Below the pieces are notes generated by a model. That model ran no database searches and had not been told where the DNA came from. It saw only the letters and a program-made list of their open reading frames with translations. Shown piece after piece: positions 1 through 10,991 of a stretch of DNA of 64,000 nucleotides; positions within the stretch are counted from its first letter, which is position 1; each line of letters opens with the position of its first letter. The stretch spans positions 26,848,531-26,912,530 of the forward strand of contig NC_088910.1 in NCBI RefSeq assembly GCF_963576675.1. The letters run 5' to 3'. The stretch comes from Euphorbia lathyris. Taxonomy: Eukaryota > Streptophyta > Magnoliopsida > Malpighiales > Euphorbiaceae. The translations under genes and the position numbers were made by a program.

Positions 1-525
1 CCGATACCACTCCGATCTCCCGGCGGCTCAAGAAAGCATCCGTTATATAGAGGAATTCGTAGCCGGAGTGGGAAATGGGTATCGGAGATCAGAGAGCCGC
101 GTAAAACTACAAGAATATGGCTTGGAACATATCCTACCCCGGATATGGCAGCCGCCGCATACGACGTCGGAGCACTAACCCTTAAAGGACCCAATACGCC
201 TCTTAACTTCCATGATTACCGTTCATCGTACCCGATACCGAAATCGACTTTATCAACTGATATAAGGGCTGCGGCTGCTAGTGCAGCAGCTGCCAGACGG
301 GTTAAGATCGAAAGCGAGTCAAATCAGGATCGGACTCGGTCTCATCAAGTAGAGAGCACGTCGTGGTCGGGTCAAGATTTCATCGACGAGGAAGCGATTT
401 TAAATATGCCTAATTTGCTGGTGCACATGGCCGGAGGAATGCTTGTGAGTCCACCGAGAATTAATACTCCTAAATCGGATGATTCGCCGGAAAACTCCGA
501 TGTAGAAGGGCTTTGGTCGTATTAA
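1..525 (+). CDS. AP2/ERF transcription factor, DREB-type, 5' end cut off by the window
   Basis: The frame is open from base 1 to a TAA ending at 525, so the true start lies upstream; the ATG at 145 is internal, inside the AP2 domain. About residues 16-72 form an AP2/ERF DNA-binding domain: it begins [18 protein letters not shown], has the [16 protein letters not shown] core and ends near LNFHDY. The Val and Glu in WVSEIRE are DREB-type (ERF-type factors have Ala and Asp there). The domain lacks the usual Trp before GKW, which resembles the ERF016-ERF020/ORA47-like clade from memory. An Ala-rich stretch, an acidic C-terminal half and a terminal LWSY follow; LWSY tails are known from DREB/CBF-type activators. 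There is no intron in the visible part. It should act in the nucleus on DRE/GCC-type promoters. Family assignment is secure, subclade is not. It is the only ordinary host gene recognised here. Confidence 0.93.
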   Translation, partial: PIPLRSPGGSRKHPLYRGIRSRSGKWVSEIREPRKTTRIWLGTYPTPDMAAAAYDVGALTLKGPNTPLNFHDYRSSYPIPKSTLSTDIRAAAASAAAARRVKIESESNQDRTRSHQVESTSWSGQDFIDEEAILNMPNLLVHMAGGMLVSPPRINTPKSDDSPENSDVEGLWSY

Positions 526-1068
526 TCAGTAAGTTTAGCAACAGCAAAAAAAAAGAGTGGGTTTTTCCTATTGAAATGGTGTGTTTAATCATTGTATATT
601 TGGTTAGATAGCGGTAAAACTTTGGTCCTTTTTATGCTTTATCTGGGAAAAAGAAGGACTTGCAGGGGATTTCTACATAAGTTTCCATGTTTTTCTTCCA
701 CATCTTTTACCTGTTGAATCTCATCATGAGTTTACTATATTCAGATTAATTAGAAAATTTAATTTTGATATGCCTAATTAATTAAGCATCTTGTATGCAA
801 TTTATCCCCCCACTTTGGAAATTCTCATAGTTCCTATTCATCTCATGATATTGAAGAGTAGTACCAGACAACTTTGGTATTTGTTGGTGTAGTAATTTCA
901 GTATATTTTCTATGAATGAGGAATGTCACAAGATTTTTTTCTTTTGGTTGGTGTGTTTTATGCAGATATTCAGTATATAAACATGAAATCAGTCTGCATA
1001 TATATATATATATACTTGACAGTATAATGATCCTCCAGAAACAATTATCGAATGTGTTCTTTTTTTTT
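526..1068. other. 3' flank of the ERF gene, AT-rich
   Basis: This stretch is AT-rich non-coding DNA holding the presumed 3' UTR and terminator of the ERF gene. It includes a short TA microsatellite around 1000-1012. The minus-strand 83-codon open frame here is low-complexity and not credible. No other gene was seen. Confidence 0.5.
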
Positions 1069-2770
1069 TCATTAAAGTAAAAAGAGCAGGACACAACTTA
1101 TAATGAAGTCTGGATTAATTTGAATGGTGATTTGCGGTGTAAAATTTAACTAGGGAAAGTTAAAAATCAGTTCGAATCGATGCTTAACAACTTCTCAAAT
1201 CACTTAAATCTCTCTACCATCTTTATAAATAGAATAGAATGACGCAGAGAACGGAATAAATATTTCTTAAAAACAACTATTTCTACGTTTGGTTGGTGTA
1301 ATAAGATAGAATGGAATATATTTTTTTTATTCAAATGATAACATTACCTTCTAATGTAATTTCTTATTTCTTTTAAACTTCCTTTAATTAAGGTAAAGGC
1401 TATGCTTACTTTGTTTTTAGCAAAGTAAGCTTTACTTTATGTGTTTTCACCATTGGATTAATTTTAAAGGCTATGCTTACTATAAATTTTTCAAATATTT
1501 AATATATATTGTTTAAAAAACATATATAAAAAACAAAAAACATGGGAAACATGAAATACGGAAAAAAATTAAAGATGAAAAAACAATAAAAACATGAAAA
1601 ACGAAAAAATTGTAAAAACACAAAAAAAAAGGAAAAAGAGGTAGAAAACAGTAAAAACGCAAAACGCAAAAACAAAAAAAATGGTGAAAATGCGAAAACA
1701 TATAGACGGGTTAACACAAAAAAACATGCAAAACATGAAAAAATAAAAAATGTGCAAACGATAAAACTCAAAAAAAAAGACATGGAAAACTGTGAAAAAG
1801 CAAAAATAGTAAAAAATGTAGAACAAAACCATGAACACAAGAAAATGCAAAAAAAAACGTGAAAAATATAGAAAACACAAAAACGTAAAAAAGTTAAAAA
1901 GTTAAAAACACGAAAATCTGAAAAATATGAAAAACGTAAAAACACAAAAAAGTGGAAAATACGAAAATCACGAGCAGTAAAAAATGTTAAAAACACGAAA
2001 ATGTGAAAAAAGTGAAAACCACGAAAATGTGAAAGAAGTGAAAAACACGAAAATGTGAAAAAGGTGAAAAACACGAAAATGTGAAAAAAGTGAAAAACAC
2101 GAAAACGTGAAAAAGGTTAAAAACCCGAAAATGTGAAAAAATGCGCTTATAACTTTTTTTTCTTATTTTCGTGTTTTTAGCATTTTTACATTTTTTCGTG
2201 TTTTTCGCGTTTTTTCACATTTTCGTATTTTTGCGTTTTGTCACGTTTTCATGTCATGCACGTTATTGTGTTTTTTGAATTTTTTCGCGTTTTCACGTTT
2301 TTGGTTTTCCCCTTTTTTTCTTTTCACGTTTTTGTGATTTTCGCATTTTGTTAGTTTTTCGTGTTATTCACGCTTTTTTCATGTTTTTCGTATTTTTTTC
2401 ATATGTTTTTTTTTTGCATTTTCTCACATTTTCGTGTTGTGTTTGCATTTTTTGCATTTTCATATTTACTGTGTTTTTCACGTTTTGTCACGTTTTTGTG
2501 TTTTAGCATTTTGTATATTTTTTGTATTTCTCATATCTTTTCACTTTTTTTTATCGTATTTTTCACGTTTTTGTATTTTTCATATTATTCGTGTTTTGTG
2601 TTTTCTATGCGTTTTCATGTTTTTTTTTTGCATTTTCACGCTATTTACATTTTTTAACGTTTTTTCCATTTTTAACGCTTTTTTAAGATTTAAATTATGG
2701 ATTTGCCAAAATTTATAGAATTTGAGAAGTTGACTATAGAGAAGATTATAGATTTAATGGAGGGTAATTT
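1069..2770. repeat. AT-rich foldback repeat unit, copy 1 of a tandem duplication
   Basis: This is the first of two tandem units. Both begin with ATTAAAGTAAAAAGAGCA (1071 and 2772) and both end with a block around GATTTAAATTA (2687 and 4285). Inside, 1510-2149 is an A-rich strand built from AAAACACGAAAATGTG-like words, and 2150-2690 carries the complementary T-rich words, so the two halves could fold together. The sequence flanking the arms (ATAAGATAGAATGGAATA) resembles the DNA on the far side of the nested cluster at 45213-45300, suggesting one larger repetitive element. Long Phe-rich open frames here are artefacts of the composition. Confidence 0.75.
1994..2149. repeat. 26-bp minisatellite, six units
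   Basis: The word CACGAAAATGTG recurs at 1994, 2020, 2046, 2072, 2098 (as ...AACGTG) and 2124 (as CCCGAAAATGTG), exactly 26 bp apart. The unit is roughly CACGAAAATGTG followed by AAAAAGGTGAAAAA. The same 26-bp spacing is seen in the second foldback copy (3747 and 3773). Confidence 0.85.
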
Positions 2771-4385
2771 CATTAAAGTAAAAAGAGCAAGACACAAACT
2801 TATAATGAAGTCTGGATTAATTTGAATGGTGATTTGTTGGTAAGGGCATCTCCAAGGGTCTAAAATTTGAGGAGGGAAAGTTAAAAATTAGTTTTTTTTC
2901 AGTAGTTTCTCAAATCACTAAAAGTCTCTACATCATCTTTATTAATAGAATAGAGTAGAATGACACAAAAAATGGAATAAATATTCCTTAAGAATAACTA
3001 TTTCTATGTTTGGTTGGTATAATAAGGTAGAATGGAACACATAATTTTTTTTTATTGAAATGACAACATTATCTTCGAATGTAATTACTTATTTCTTTTA
3101 AAATTTTAATTATTACTATAAATTTTTAAAATATTTAATATATATTATTTTAAAAAATATATAAAAAACAGAAAAATGGGAAACATGAAATACGGAAAAA
3201 AACACGAACAATAGAAAAAAACATTATAAACGAAAAAAACAATAAAAATATGAAAAACGAAAAAATTGTACGAACACGAAAAAAGGAAAAAGAGGTGGAA
3301 AACAATAAAAACACAAAACGCAAAAACAAAAGAAAAAACCAAAATAAAAGTGGAAAATGGTGAAAACGTGAAAAACATATAAACGAATTAACACAAAAAA
3401 CATGAAAAACAAAAAATGTGCAAACGATAAAACGTAAAAAAAGACATGGAAAACTGTGAAAAAGCAAAAATAGAAAAAATGTAGAACAAAACCATGAACA
3501 CGAGTAAATACAAAAAATGTGAATAATATAGAAAACACAAAAACGTAAAAAACTTAAAACACAAAAATCTGAAAAATATATAAAAAAAGGAAAACGTGAA
3601 AAAATATAGAAAGCAGGAAAACATTAAAAACACGAAAACGTGAAAAAATATGAAAACATAAAACGTTAAAAATAAAAAAACGTAGAAACGTAAAAACATA
3701 AAAGTGGAAAATACGAAAATCACGAAAAGTAAAAAAATGTTAAAAGCACGAAAACGTGAAAAATGTGAAAAACACGAAAATGTGATAAAAAGGTTAAAAA
3801 CCTGAAAAATGTGAAAAAATGCGTTTATAACTTTTTTTCAAATTTTCGTTTTTGTTTTTGTTTTTGCATTTTTTCGCGTTTTCACGTTTTTGGTTTCTCC
3901 ATTTTTTCTTTTCGTGTTTTTTCGCGTTTTTGTATTTTTCACATTTTGTTAGTTTTTCGTGTTAATCACGGTTTTTCATGTTTTTCGTATTTTTTTTTAT
4001 TTTATCACATTTTCGTGTTTTGTTTGCATTTTTTGCATTTTCATGTTTATCGTGTTTTTCACGTTTTTGTGTTTTAGCATTTTGTGTGTTTTTTGTACTT
4101 TTCATATTTTTTCACGTTCTTTTTTGTTTTTTTCATATTGTTCTCGTTTTTGTATTTTTCGTGTTATTCTTCTTTTGTGTTTTTTATGTGTTTTCGCGTT
4201 TTTTTCTTTCATATTTCGCACTTTTTAACGTTTTCGCGCTATTTACATTTTTTAATGTTTTCTCCATTTTTAACGTTTTTTTAAGATTTAAATTACGGAT
4301 TTGGCAAAATTTATAGAATTTGAGAAGTTGACTATAGAGAAGATTATAGATTTAATGGAGTGTAATTTTATAAAGTACAAAAATA
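2771..4385. repeat. AT-rich foldback repeat unit, copy 2 of a tandem duplication
   Basis: This is the second copy of the 1069-2770 unit, slightly shorter: the offset between copies falls from 1701 bp at the left end to 1598 bp at the right end, so several small indels separate them. The A-rich arm runs about 3165-3828 and the T-rich arm about 3830-4283, with the turn at GCGTTTATAAC. Conserved words at both ends (TTGAGAAGTTGACTATAGAG near 2725 and 4323) define the duplication. Confidence 0.75.
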
Positions 4386-4447
4386 TAGTATCAGGAATAA
4401 CTATTCCTAAGTTAAAATGGAGAATGATCATTCAAAAACAAGGAATA

Positions 4448-4462
4448 GAGATTACATGGAAT
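4448..4462. repeat. Target site duplication of LINE 1, left copy
   Basis: GAGATTACATGGAAT is repeated exactly at 45198-45212. The two copies bracket the whole nested cluster. This one sits next to the LINE A-rich tail (read on the minus strand). Confidence 0.9.
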
Positions 4463-4523
4463 TTTTTTTTGTAGGAAAAGGAAAAAAAACAAACAAAAAA
4501 CCAAGAAAAAACCTAACCCGGGA

Positions 4524-5767
4524 TTAGCCTAGGGAAGCTAACCCCACCACATCCTCCAAAAGGAGTGAAGACAGGAAATCAGGAGGAGAAGAGAAGGTTG
4601 TAACTCCCAACATCCTCTCATGGCCTTCTGCCGCCAGACGATCTGCCACCCTATTTTGTTCTCTGAAAATATGACTGAAATTGATGGACTCAAAGGAAGA
4701 ACACATCCTTCTAATACCTTTGATTAAATTTTGGCTATTTAAACAAATAGCATTATCGTCAGAGATCATTTTGATAGCTTCCAGGTTGTCAGATTCCACA
4801 AGCACTTTCTTCAAACCCAGACTCCTAGCCAGTCTAAGACCAGAGAAGATTCCCCAAAGCTCTGCAGAAAAGGAGGAGCCCATACCCAGATTCTGCGTGA
4901 ATCCAGAAATCCACGCACCACCATCGTCTCTCAGAACTCCACCAGCAGCAATTTTACTGTCTTTATGACAAGAGCCATGAGTATTTAATTTTATCATCCA
5001 TTCACTAGGCCTACACCAGCCCAAGAGATGGACAACCTTCTTCTGGATCGGTTTACCAAGAGGGTCCTCTTTATAGCTATCAACAATAGTAAAAAAAAAT
5101 TTAGAGAAGAACTCCACCGAATTAGGAATAACAACAATCTCTCCCCCAAAAATCTCAGCATTCCTCCAATTCCACAGTTGGTGACAGACAATTGCAAAGA
5201 TAATGTCACCATACTCAAGATTGGCCAACAACTTCCCACAAACACCTTCAGTAAACCAGTCAAGATCAGAGTGGGAAAGGAAAGCAAGCAACAACTGTTT
5301 AGGGAGAATTTTCCTCTACACCTCCTTGCTCCTGGGGCAATATCTAAGAGCATGGCAAATAGTTTCTTCCTGCCCTCTGCATCTACTACACGCACCAGAC
5401 TCCACCAGATGACGTCTTTTTTATGTCAGTAATAGTGAGAAGCCTATCCTTTACCCCAAGCCACAAGAAGCTCCTAATGCGGTAAGGAACTTTCAAACCC
5501 CAAATAATTTTCCACACTTCAGAGTGAGGAACCTCCAAATTTTGATTGAAAGCCTCGAAGGCAGACTTACAAGTATAAGTCCCATTCTTTGTTAACGCCC
5601 AACAGTGGCTATCCCTATCTTCCTCTTTGCTACTAATCTTAACTCCTCTAATTCTCAAGAGAGTTTCCAGACTAAAATAGAATTCAAATCTTGACTAAAT
5701 CCAATCACCTTCAGAATCCACCAAATCAACAATCTTCCAATTTTGGATACCCACGGGAGGAGGGGAG
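4524..5767 (-). pseudogene. LINE 1 ORF2, 3' part: zinc-binding RVT domain and RNase H
   Basis: This is the C-terminal third of ORF2, separated from the rest by the copia insertion at 5773. Coding order is a zf-RVT region (about 5660-5340, with CSRC, then H and C ligands), a linker, and an RNase H domain (about 5000-4600) ending at the stop near 4524. The RNase H motifs AELWGI, VESDNLEA and NRVADRLA keep the later acidic residues, but the first reads KLNTHGS where the family has KLNTDGS, so the first catalytic Asp is His. A one-base frameshift lies near 5410-5430 and an in-frame TAG replaces a Trp codon at 5316-5318. The protein would be inactive. Confidence 0.85.
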
Positions 5768-5772
5768 ATACA

Positions 5773-7258
5773 TGTTGGTCCCGTGTGATTAGTTCCAAGG
5801 GGGGGGGGGTTAGAAACTAATATAACTTTTTTTTGTTTAATTGATATGCTGACTTAATTATTTTGCAAGTTTGTCAACTCAGCTTTTGGTCAGCTTGGCC
5901 AGATATGCTATAAGACAGCTTTGGCCGGATATTGACTAAGGCTATTTTATTTGTAAGTTAGATATTGACACTCTTGGAGGTCAGCTTCTAACTTAGCACT
6001 TGAAATTACTCAGAGTCAACTTTAAACAATTTTATATGCTGAGTAAACTTCACACACAACACATGCACATATATATATATATTGAGAGAGAGTTTAGAGA
6101 TTACTTAGTATCACTTATCATGGTTCGGCCTCTCCGCCTACGTCCAGTCCCCAGAGTCTTCCGGGCTTTTAGAATCCAATACTGAGCTCTTTAAAGGTAG
6201 AGCACAAACCAATTACAAGGCAGTTGAATATGCAAGAGTACCTTCCTCTATTCGTCTACTCAACTCCTACTAAGTGCTACAGCCCAGCACCTAGATTTCT
6301 CTACCACTGAATGTTTACAGCCAAACACTCAGCACAACACTCTTAAGTTTACAATTGATAAACACTTGTTCCTTTTCAAATAAAGAACACTTTAGAAGAT
6401 TACAAGTAATCACTCTAGAATTTACACAAGGAATAGAAGATGGGTGTAAGATCTCTTTTTGTATCTAAGTGCTTTTGTATCTTTTCTCTCTTGTATTTTT
6501 CTTTTTGTAGTTCGGCCATGATCCAAGAAGTTTGATTGTCCTTATATAGGAAAATTTGTGATGGATCATTTTGAAATGATTTAGCCGTTGATGTTAAAAT
6601 GGCTCTTTTAGGGGACAGATTCTGGTCAGCTTCAGACTGTTCCGGCCATTCCCTTTCTCTGCATTCCTTCAGACATCAGGCTTGTCTTCTTGCGTCTGGC
6701 TTGTCTTTTTGTGCCAGTCGTCCTTTACCAATAATCCATTGACCCATACATCTCGGAATGTCTTCTGCGTATTTCCAAGGATTCAATTATTGGTTCAGAA
6801 GGGCGGTAATCATTTTCTTTTAGCAAACGACTTTTTCATGCTGTCCTGAAGAATCACTCAGCTTCTACTGCGTAAATCATTGTCTTTGGCAATTCTTAGG
6901 CTAAGTATGTTTTTAGTCAGCTCAGCTTCGTAAGACACTTGTTGTTGTTGTTTCTTATGCTGAGTTGCATTTCGCTTCTCTTTGTTGGACTTTTATGTCT
7001 TAGTCTCTTGATGCTAAGATTGATTCCACTCAGCTTGATACTTTAGGCTTCTATGCTGACCTTCATTCCACTTAGCTTGTTTTGTTCATTTCATGCTGAC
7101 TTCTTCCTGTCTTTCTTTTTATATTTATCTTTATTTATATTCATACTCAACATTGAACAAACGGATTAGTACAATTAAAATAAAGCACTTAAATTTAATT
7201 GTCTCTGAATCATGGATGATTTTGTCAAATCAAAATCTTGTGGAAAGGTGTTTCAACA
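5773..7258 (-). repeat. 3' LTR of element A
   Basis: This 1486-bp LTR matches 37192-38679 almost throughout and has TG...CA termini. A G-run just inside the terminus differs in length between the LTRs (about 11 here, 13 in the other). A TATA-like box reads CCTATATAAGG on the minus strand at 6540-6550. The words CTCAGCTT and GCTGAC recur many times. The plus-strand short ORFs here are not credible. Confidence 0.93.
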
Positions 7259-7717
7259 AACTCCCCCATTTTGATGTTAGCAAAATGCATAATTATGGAA
7301 CTCAGTTTTGAAATTCCCCATGATTGATTTATTTTTCATGTTTCTGAAATTTCTCCCCCGTAAGGGTTGCATCTGTTAATTTACCTCTTAAACCTTCCAA
7401 GATTTTATTTTGAGACAAACTAAGGATGTGTGTGCTGACTAGATTCAGTTCTAGTTTATTTTGAGTCTAGGTCAGCTTTCAGAAATGCTTGAATACTCAG
7501 TTTGATTTACTCGTTATTATGTATACTGAGTATTTGTTTGTTCAAATTGCTTATGTTAATGTGCATTAATAAGCATGGCATTTGAACAGAATAAAAAACA
7601 CAGTTCATTTGAAACTTAGAATAAAACATACAAATGCAAAATGCTTGTGCCCACACAAAAAAAAATTCAGTAGTCTTTCTTCTTAGTCTCTCTTCTTAAG
7701 CCTTACTCTTTCCTTTC
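7259..7717 (-). other. Element A polypurine tract and 3' non-coding region
   Basis: Next to the 3' LTR, 7259-7275 reads on the minus strand as a purine-rich run with AAAATGGGGGAGTT, the expected plus-strand primer. The remainder up to the stop of the 3' ORF is AT-rich with repeated ACTCAGT/CTCAGTTT words. No gene was seen. Confidence 0.6.
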
Positions 7718-10547
7718 TCACTCTACAGCCTTACCATTTCCTTTCTTTTTGCTTCCTGATGCACCTATCTTTTGTTGAGTTCCAGCTTGAGTTCTCTCCC
7801 CCGTTTTGCCAGCATCGGGTTTATAGACAAAGGTGTCATTCCGTGCAGCAGAGGATAGAACATTGGAATAGCGTTGTAATCTCTTTGTGCTTTCACTCAA
7901 GCCATCTATCATAGGAACACAATCATCTCGAACATTTCGAGGAACTGGGATGGACCCAGTGATCAGGTTGATAATACACTCATGGGACTTACTAAGCCAA
8001 GTAAGGGAGCTGGTAATCTGAGCAAAGGATTGATGATGCATCTTCAATAGGGCAGAGTCATAGAAGATGCGTTGAGCATTGTCATAGTGAATGGCGTGTA
8101 CAAGTGAGATCAGCAGTTATCTTGGCAAAGCATCCCTGCAACTCAGCAGATGTGGCATACTCAGGAGCAACCGTTGTCCCAAGGTTGGGCAGTTCTGTTC
8201 TCAGTTTGGCAAAGTGGTGATCCAACTCAGCCGAAGTTGTATATCCTAGAGTAGGTGCAGAGAGATTGTTGATTTTACCTTCAAGGGAGTTCATGTGGTT
8301 TATCATCAGAAGGAATAGCTCAGTCAGTTTGGCAATGTGATCTTGCTTAGGTTGCTGTGATTGGACGGTGGTCACAACACTGATAAGATCCTTGAGTCCC
8401 TTAATTTCAGTAAGAAGTTGAGTGAGGGCAGAGATATTTGTTGACTCAGGATGAGCAGACCTAGCAGCATCAGAAGTGGTGAACTCCTGGAGAAGAGATT
8501 GAGCCGTTTCAATGATTCGACGGCCAGATTGAGTTGCACTAAGATATGCATGTTGCTCAGTGGAAGTTGGCTCAGACGCAGGAATGGAGGTGGAGCTGGA
8601 TGGTGGTGGAGTTGGGTGCTTACTAGCTTGAGTAATTGGGTCTTGATGAGGTGCAATACTAGGATGTTGAGGTTGAACAGGTGGATCCATAGCTTTCTCC
8701 CCGTGTTGAGTGGCTGGATCTTCGAGCACTTGCTCGGTAGGATTTGGATTCTCTGGAGTCTTGGCATGTTCCTCAGTGCGAGTAACAGAGGCTTGATTTT
8801 GCTCCGATTCCTTAGGAGGAGACTCAACATGGTGGGAAAAATACTCGAACTGGATAGTGGATGGATCCGTAATTTGCTTCAAAGATGGAGACTCAGCCAA
8901 GAGATCAATAAGAGGAGTCTGGACAGCTTTCTTTTTCAGTCTTTTGAGGGACTTAGTTTTTGGATGTGAAGGGTCAGTTTGAACATTTACATCCTCAACC
9001 TCGGCTTCAACATTTAGATCCTTTCTTTGATGATCTTCTTCTTCTTGTTCAACATGTGCCTCCTGATGTTGCTCAACATTATCCGGCTCAGCATGATCTT
9101 TTTCTTCAGCATTAGGCTGAGGATCAACCTGTCTTTGTTCTTCCCCTTCATCAGCTTGCTCAACTGGAGTTTTCTCAAGATCAATCCCAATGTTCTGAGT
9201 GCAGTGAGATTTGGGGGTCACAACCCAATCAATAGGATCAGCTTCAACAACTTTCAACTCAGAATTTCTACTTTTCTTCTTTAGAGGTTGTTCTGGGGAT
9301 TCTTCATTTTCTTCTTCGGGCTCAGCTTGCCCTTTCCTTTTCTCTGCTGACTTAGGTGTAACCTGAGGTAGGTCAGCATCAACATTCTTTCCTCTAGTCA
9401 TAGCCCTCTTCTTCCTGGGCACAGTTTCAATATCCTTTGCACAAGTGGCAAGTGTTTTTCTCTTCTTCATTGCCTTAGGGGACTCGGCAGTAACTTCCTC
9501 TGGTTCAACTTCTGGCTCAACATCTTCTGCTGCTGGCCCAGTTTCGATTTCTTGTTCAGCATCGTTTTCTTCCTCATCTTCCTCAACATCTTCACCTCCC
9601 TTTAGAGGTTGGTTGAACAATAACCCAAATAGCAGAGCCGCGGTTATTTCAGTCCCCAAGCTTTTAGTCTCAGTGATGGTCTCAATCTTGCGATCTTCAA
9701 GGATCTTGGTAATTAAAGAACCTAGTCGAAGTTTCTTACCTCCATGTTGAAGTGCTCCTACCAAAAACACAGGCATATTGAGTGGGCAATAGGTTAGCAT
9801 GTGCCATATAAAGCACTGCTCAAAGTTGGAGGCAGACGAGACTGAGTTGAGTTTAGGGAAGATGAAGTTGGTGAATATGTAGTGCGCCATCTTCTGGTTT
9901 TGCCCCATACTGGTGCTGGGGATTTCTCCTTTGTAATTTTTGGGTTTGCAAAATCCCTTCTTCTGGTCAAGCTTTTCCGTTGATAACTTTTCTTTTGTTG
10001 TTCTAAACTCGATTCCTTTGTTTGGCAAGTTGAGTAAGGTTGCCAAGTAGGACGGAGTGATTACAATCTTGTGACCTTTAACATGCGTCTCCAAATAGTC
10101 AGCATCGTCCTTATCAACATGGAGACCGGAGTAGAATTCCCTAACCAAACGAGGATAGGTGGTTTCGGGGAGAGAGAAGAGGCTTGTCCATTCGTTCTTC
10201 TCAATCCATTCACAGAATGGCTTTTCGACGGTAACGAAGCTGGGAGAGAACCAGCGGCACTTTAGGACTTCTAGGTTGTGGTCTTTCGTGTGAACCTTTA
10301 CCATGGTTCTAGCCTTGGGTTTCTTCTGTTTTAAGGAACTTGTCGGGTCCGTTTGTCGGCGTTTGCTCGGAGTTAGATTAGACTGAGGAGTAGATTTGGG
10401 GCTTTCATCGGTGATCAATTTTCCAGAATTTTCACCGGAGATTTTCTGAGTGCTGGTCATTTTCAGAGATTTTTGTGTAAGATTTGAGAGAGAGAGATTC
10501 TGAATACCAAAGGAATTACGTGTGAAGAGATTTGAGGAGTAATTCAT
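7718..10547 (-). pseudogene. SIRE-lineage 3' accessory (env-like position) ORF, frameshifted near its end
   Basis: A long open frame (10547 to 8082, 821 codons) lies downstream of pol in the position where SIRE/Maximus elements carry an extra ORF. About residues 95-290 resemble the putative plant transposon protein domain (motifs CRWFSPSF, REFYSGL, YLATLLNLPNKG). This is followed by a long acidic, Glu/Lys/Pro-rich low-complexity region with basic clusters (KKRKTLA, PRKKRAM) that could be nuclear signals, a Ser/Pro/Thr-rich stretch, and a helical C-terminal third. A one-base indel near 8090-8105 ends the frame; the coding sense continues in another frame through 8047-7718 (motifs AQRIFYD, HQSFAQITSSL). 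I saw no clear signal peptide or transmembrane helix, so calling it an envelope is not supported. Its function is unknown. Confidence 0.7.
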
Positions 10548-10991
10548 CCATTATTTATATATACCTAAAACGGTCCTATTAATTGAACTAGCCGTTTTTC
10601 CTTAGGGCGTTCAACCGGCAGAGATTCTGTCATTTAATGACATTTTCGGCGCATAGGTTGTCTTCATAATTGTTTGCCTTTTCCAGGTGCTATTTATTAC
10701 ACGTGTTGGCATTTAATGGTTCAAGTGAGTTTTAGCGCAGTTTTCCTAGAAAATGAACCGTTTGTGATACTGAGAACCTAGTTCTTATCGAGGTGAATTC
10801 CTAACTTAGTATATGATAGTTGCTCAGTATATGTACCTACTCAGGATAATCACACAACATGTATGTCAACTCAGTATGGGGTGATTTTTCTACATTTTGA
10901 GCTCAGTAGTAGTTTATTTTACTCAACATGGCATTTGCACAACGTTCTCATTTTTACTCAACATGGCAATCACTCAACATTCACTAGAGAA
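10548..10991 (-). other. Element A spacer between pol and the 3' ORF
   Basis: This is non-coding sequence. CTCAGTAT, ACTCAACAT and ACTCAACATGGCA recur several times (for example near 10922 and 10956). It would carry any splice acceptor used to express the 3' ORF, which I cannot place reliably. Confidence 0.5.

Noticed and set aside
1499..4316. Many overlapping 60-190-codon frames rich in Phe, Cys, Ser and Val on both strands
   Set aside because: They are translations of the A-rich/T-rich foldback minisatellite; composition explains them and no start, domain or homology is visible.
8372..9750. Several 85-172-codon frames overlapping the SIRE 3' ORF
   Set aside because: They are alternative-frame or antisense readings of the long minus-strand ORF, with no recognisable domain.
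7718..10547. Envelope gene of a plant retrovirus-like element
   Set aside because: Position fits, but no signal peptide, furin-like site or transmembrane helix was seen; kept as an accessory ORF of unknown role.
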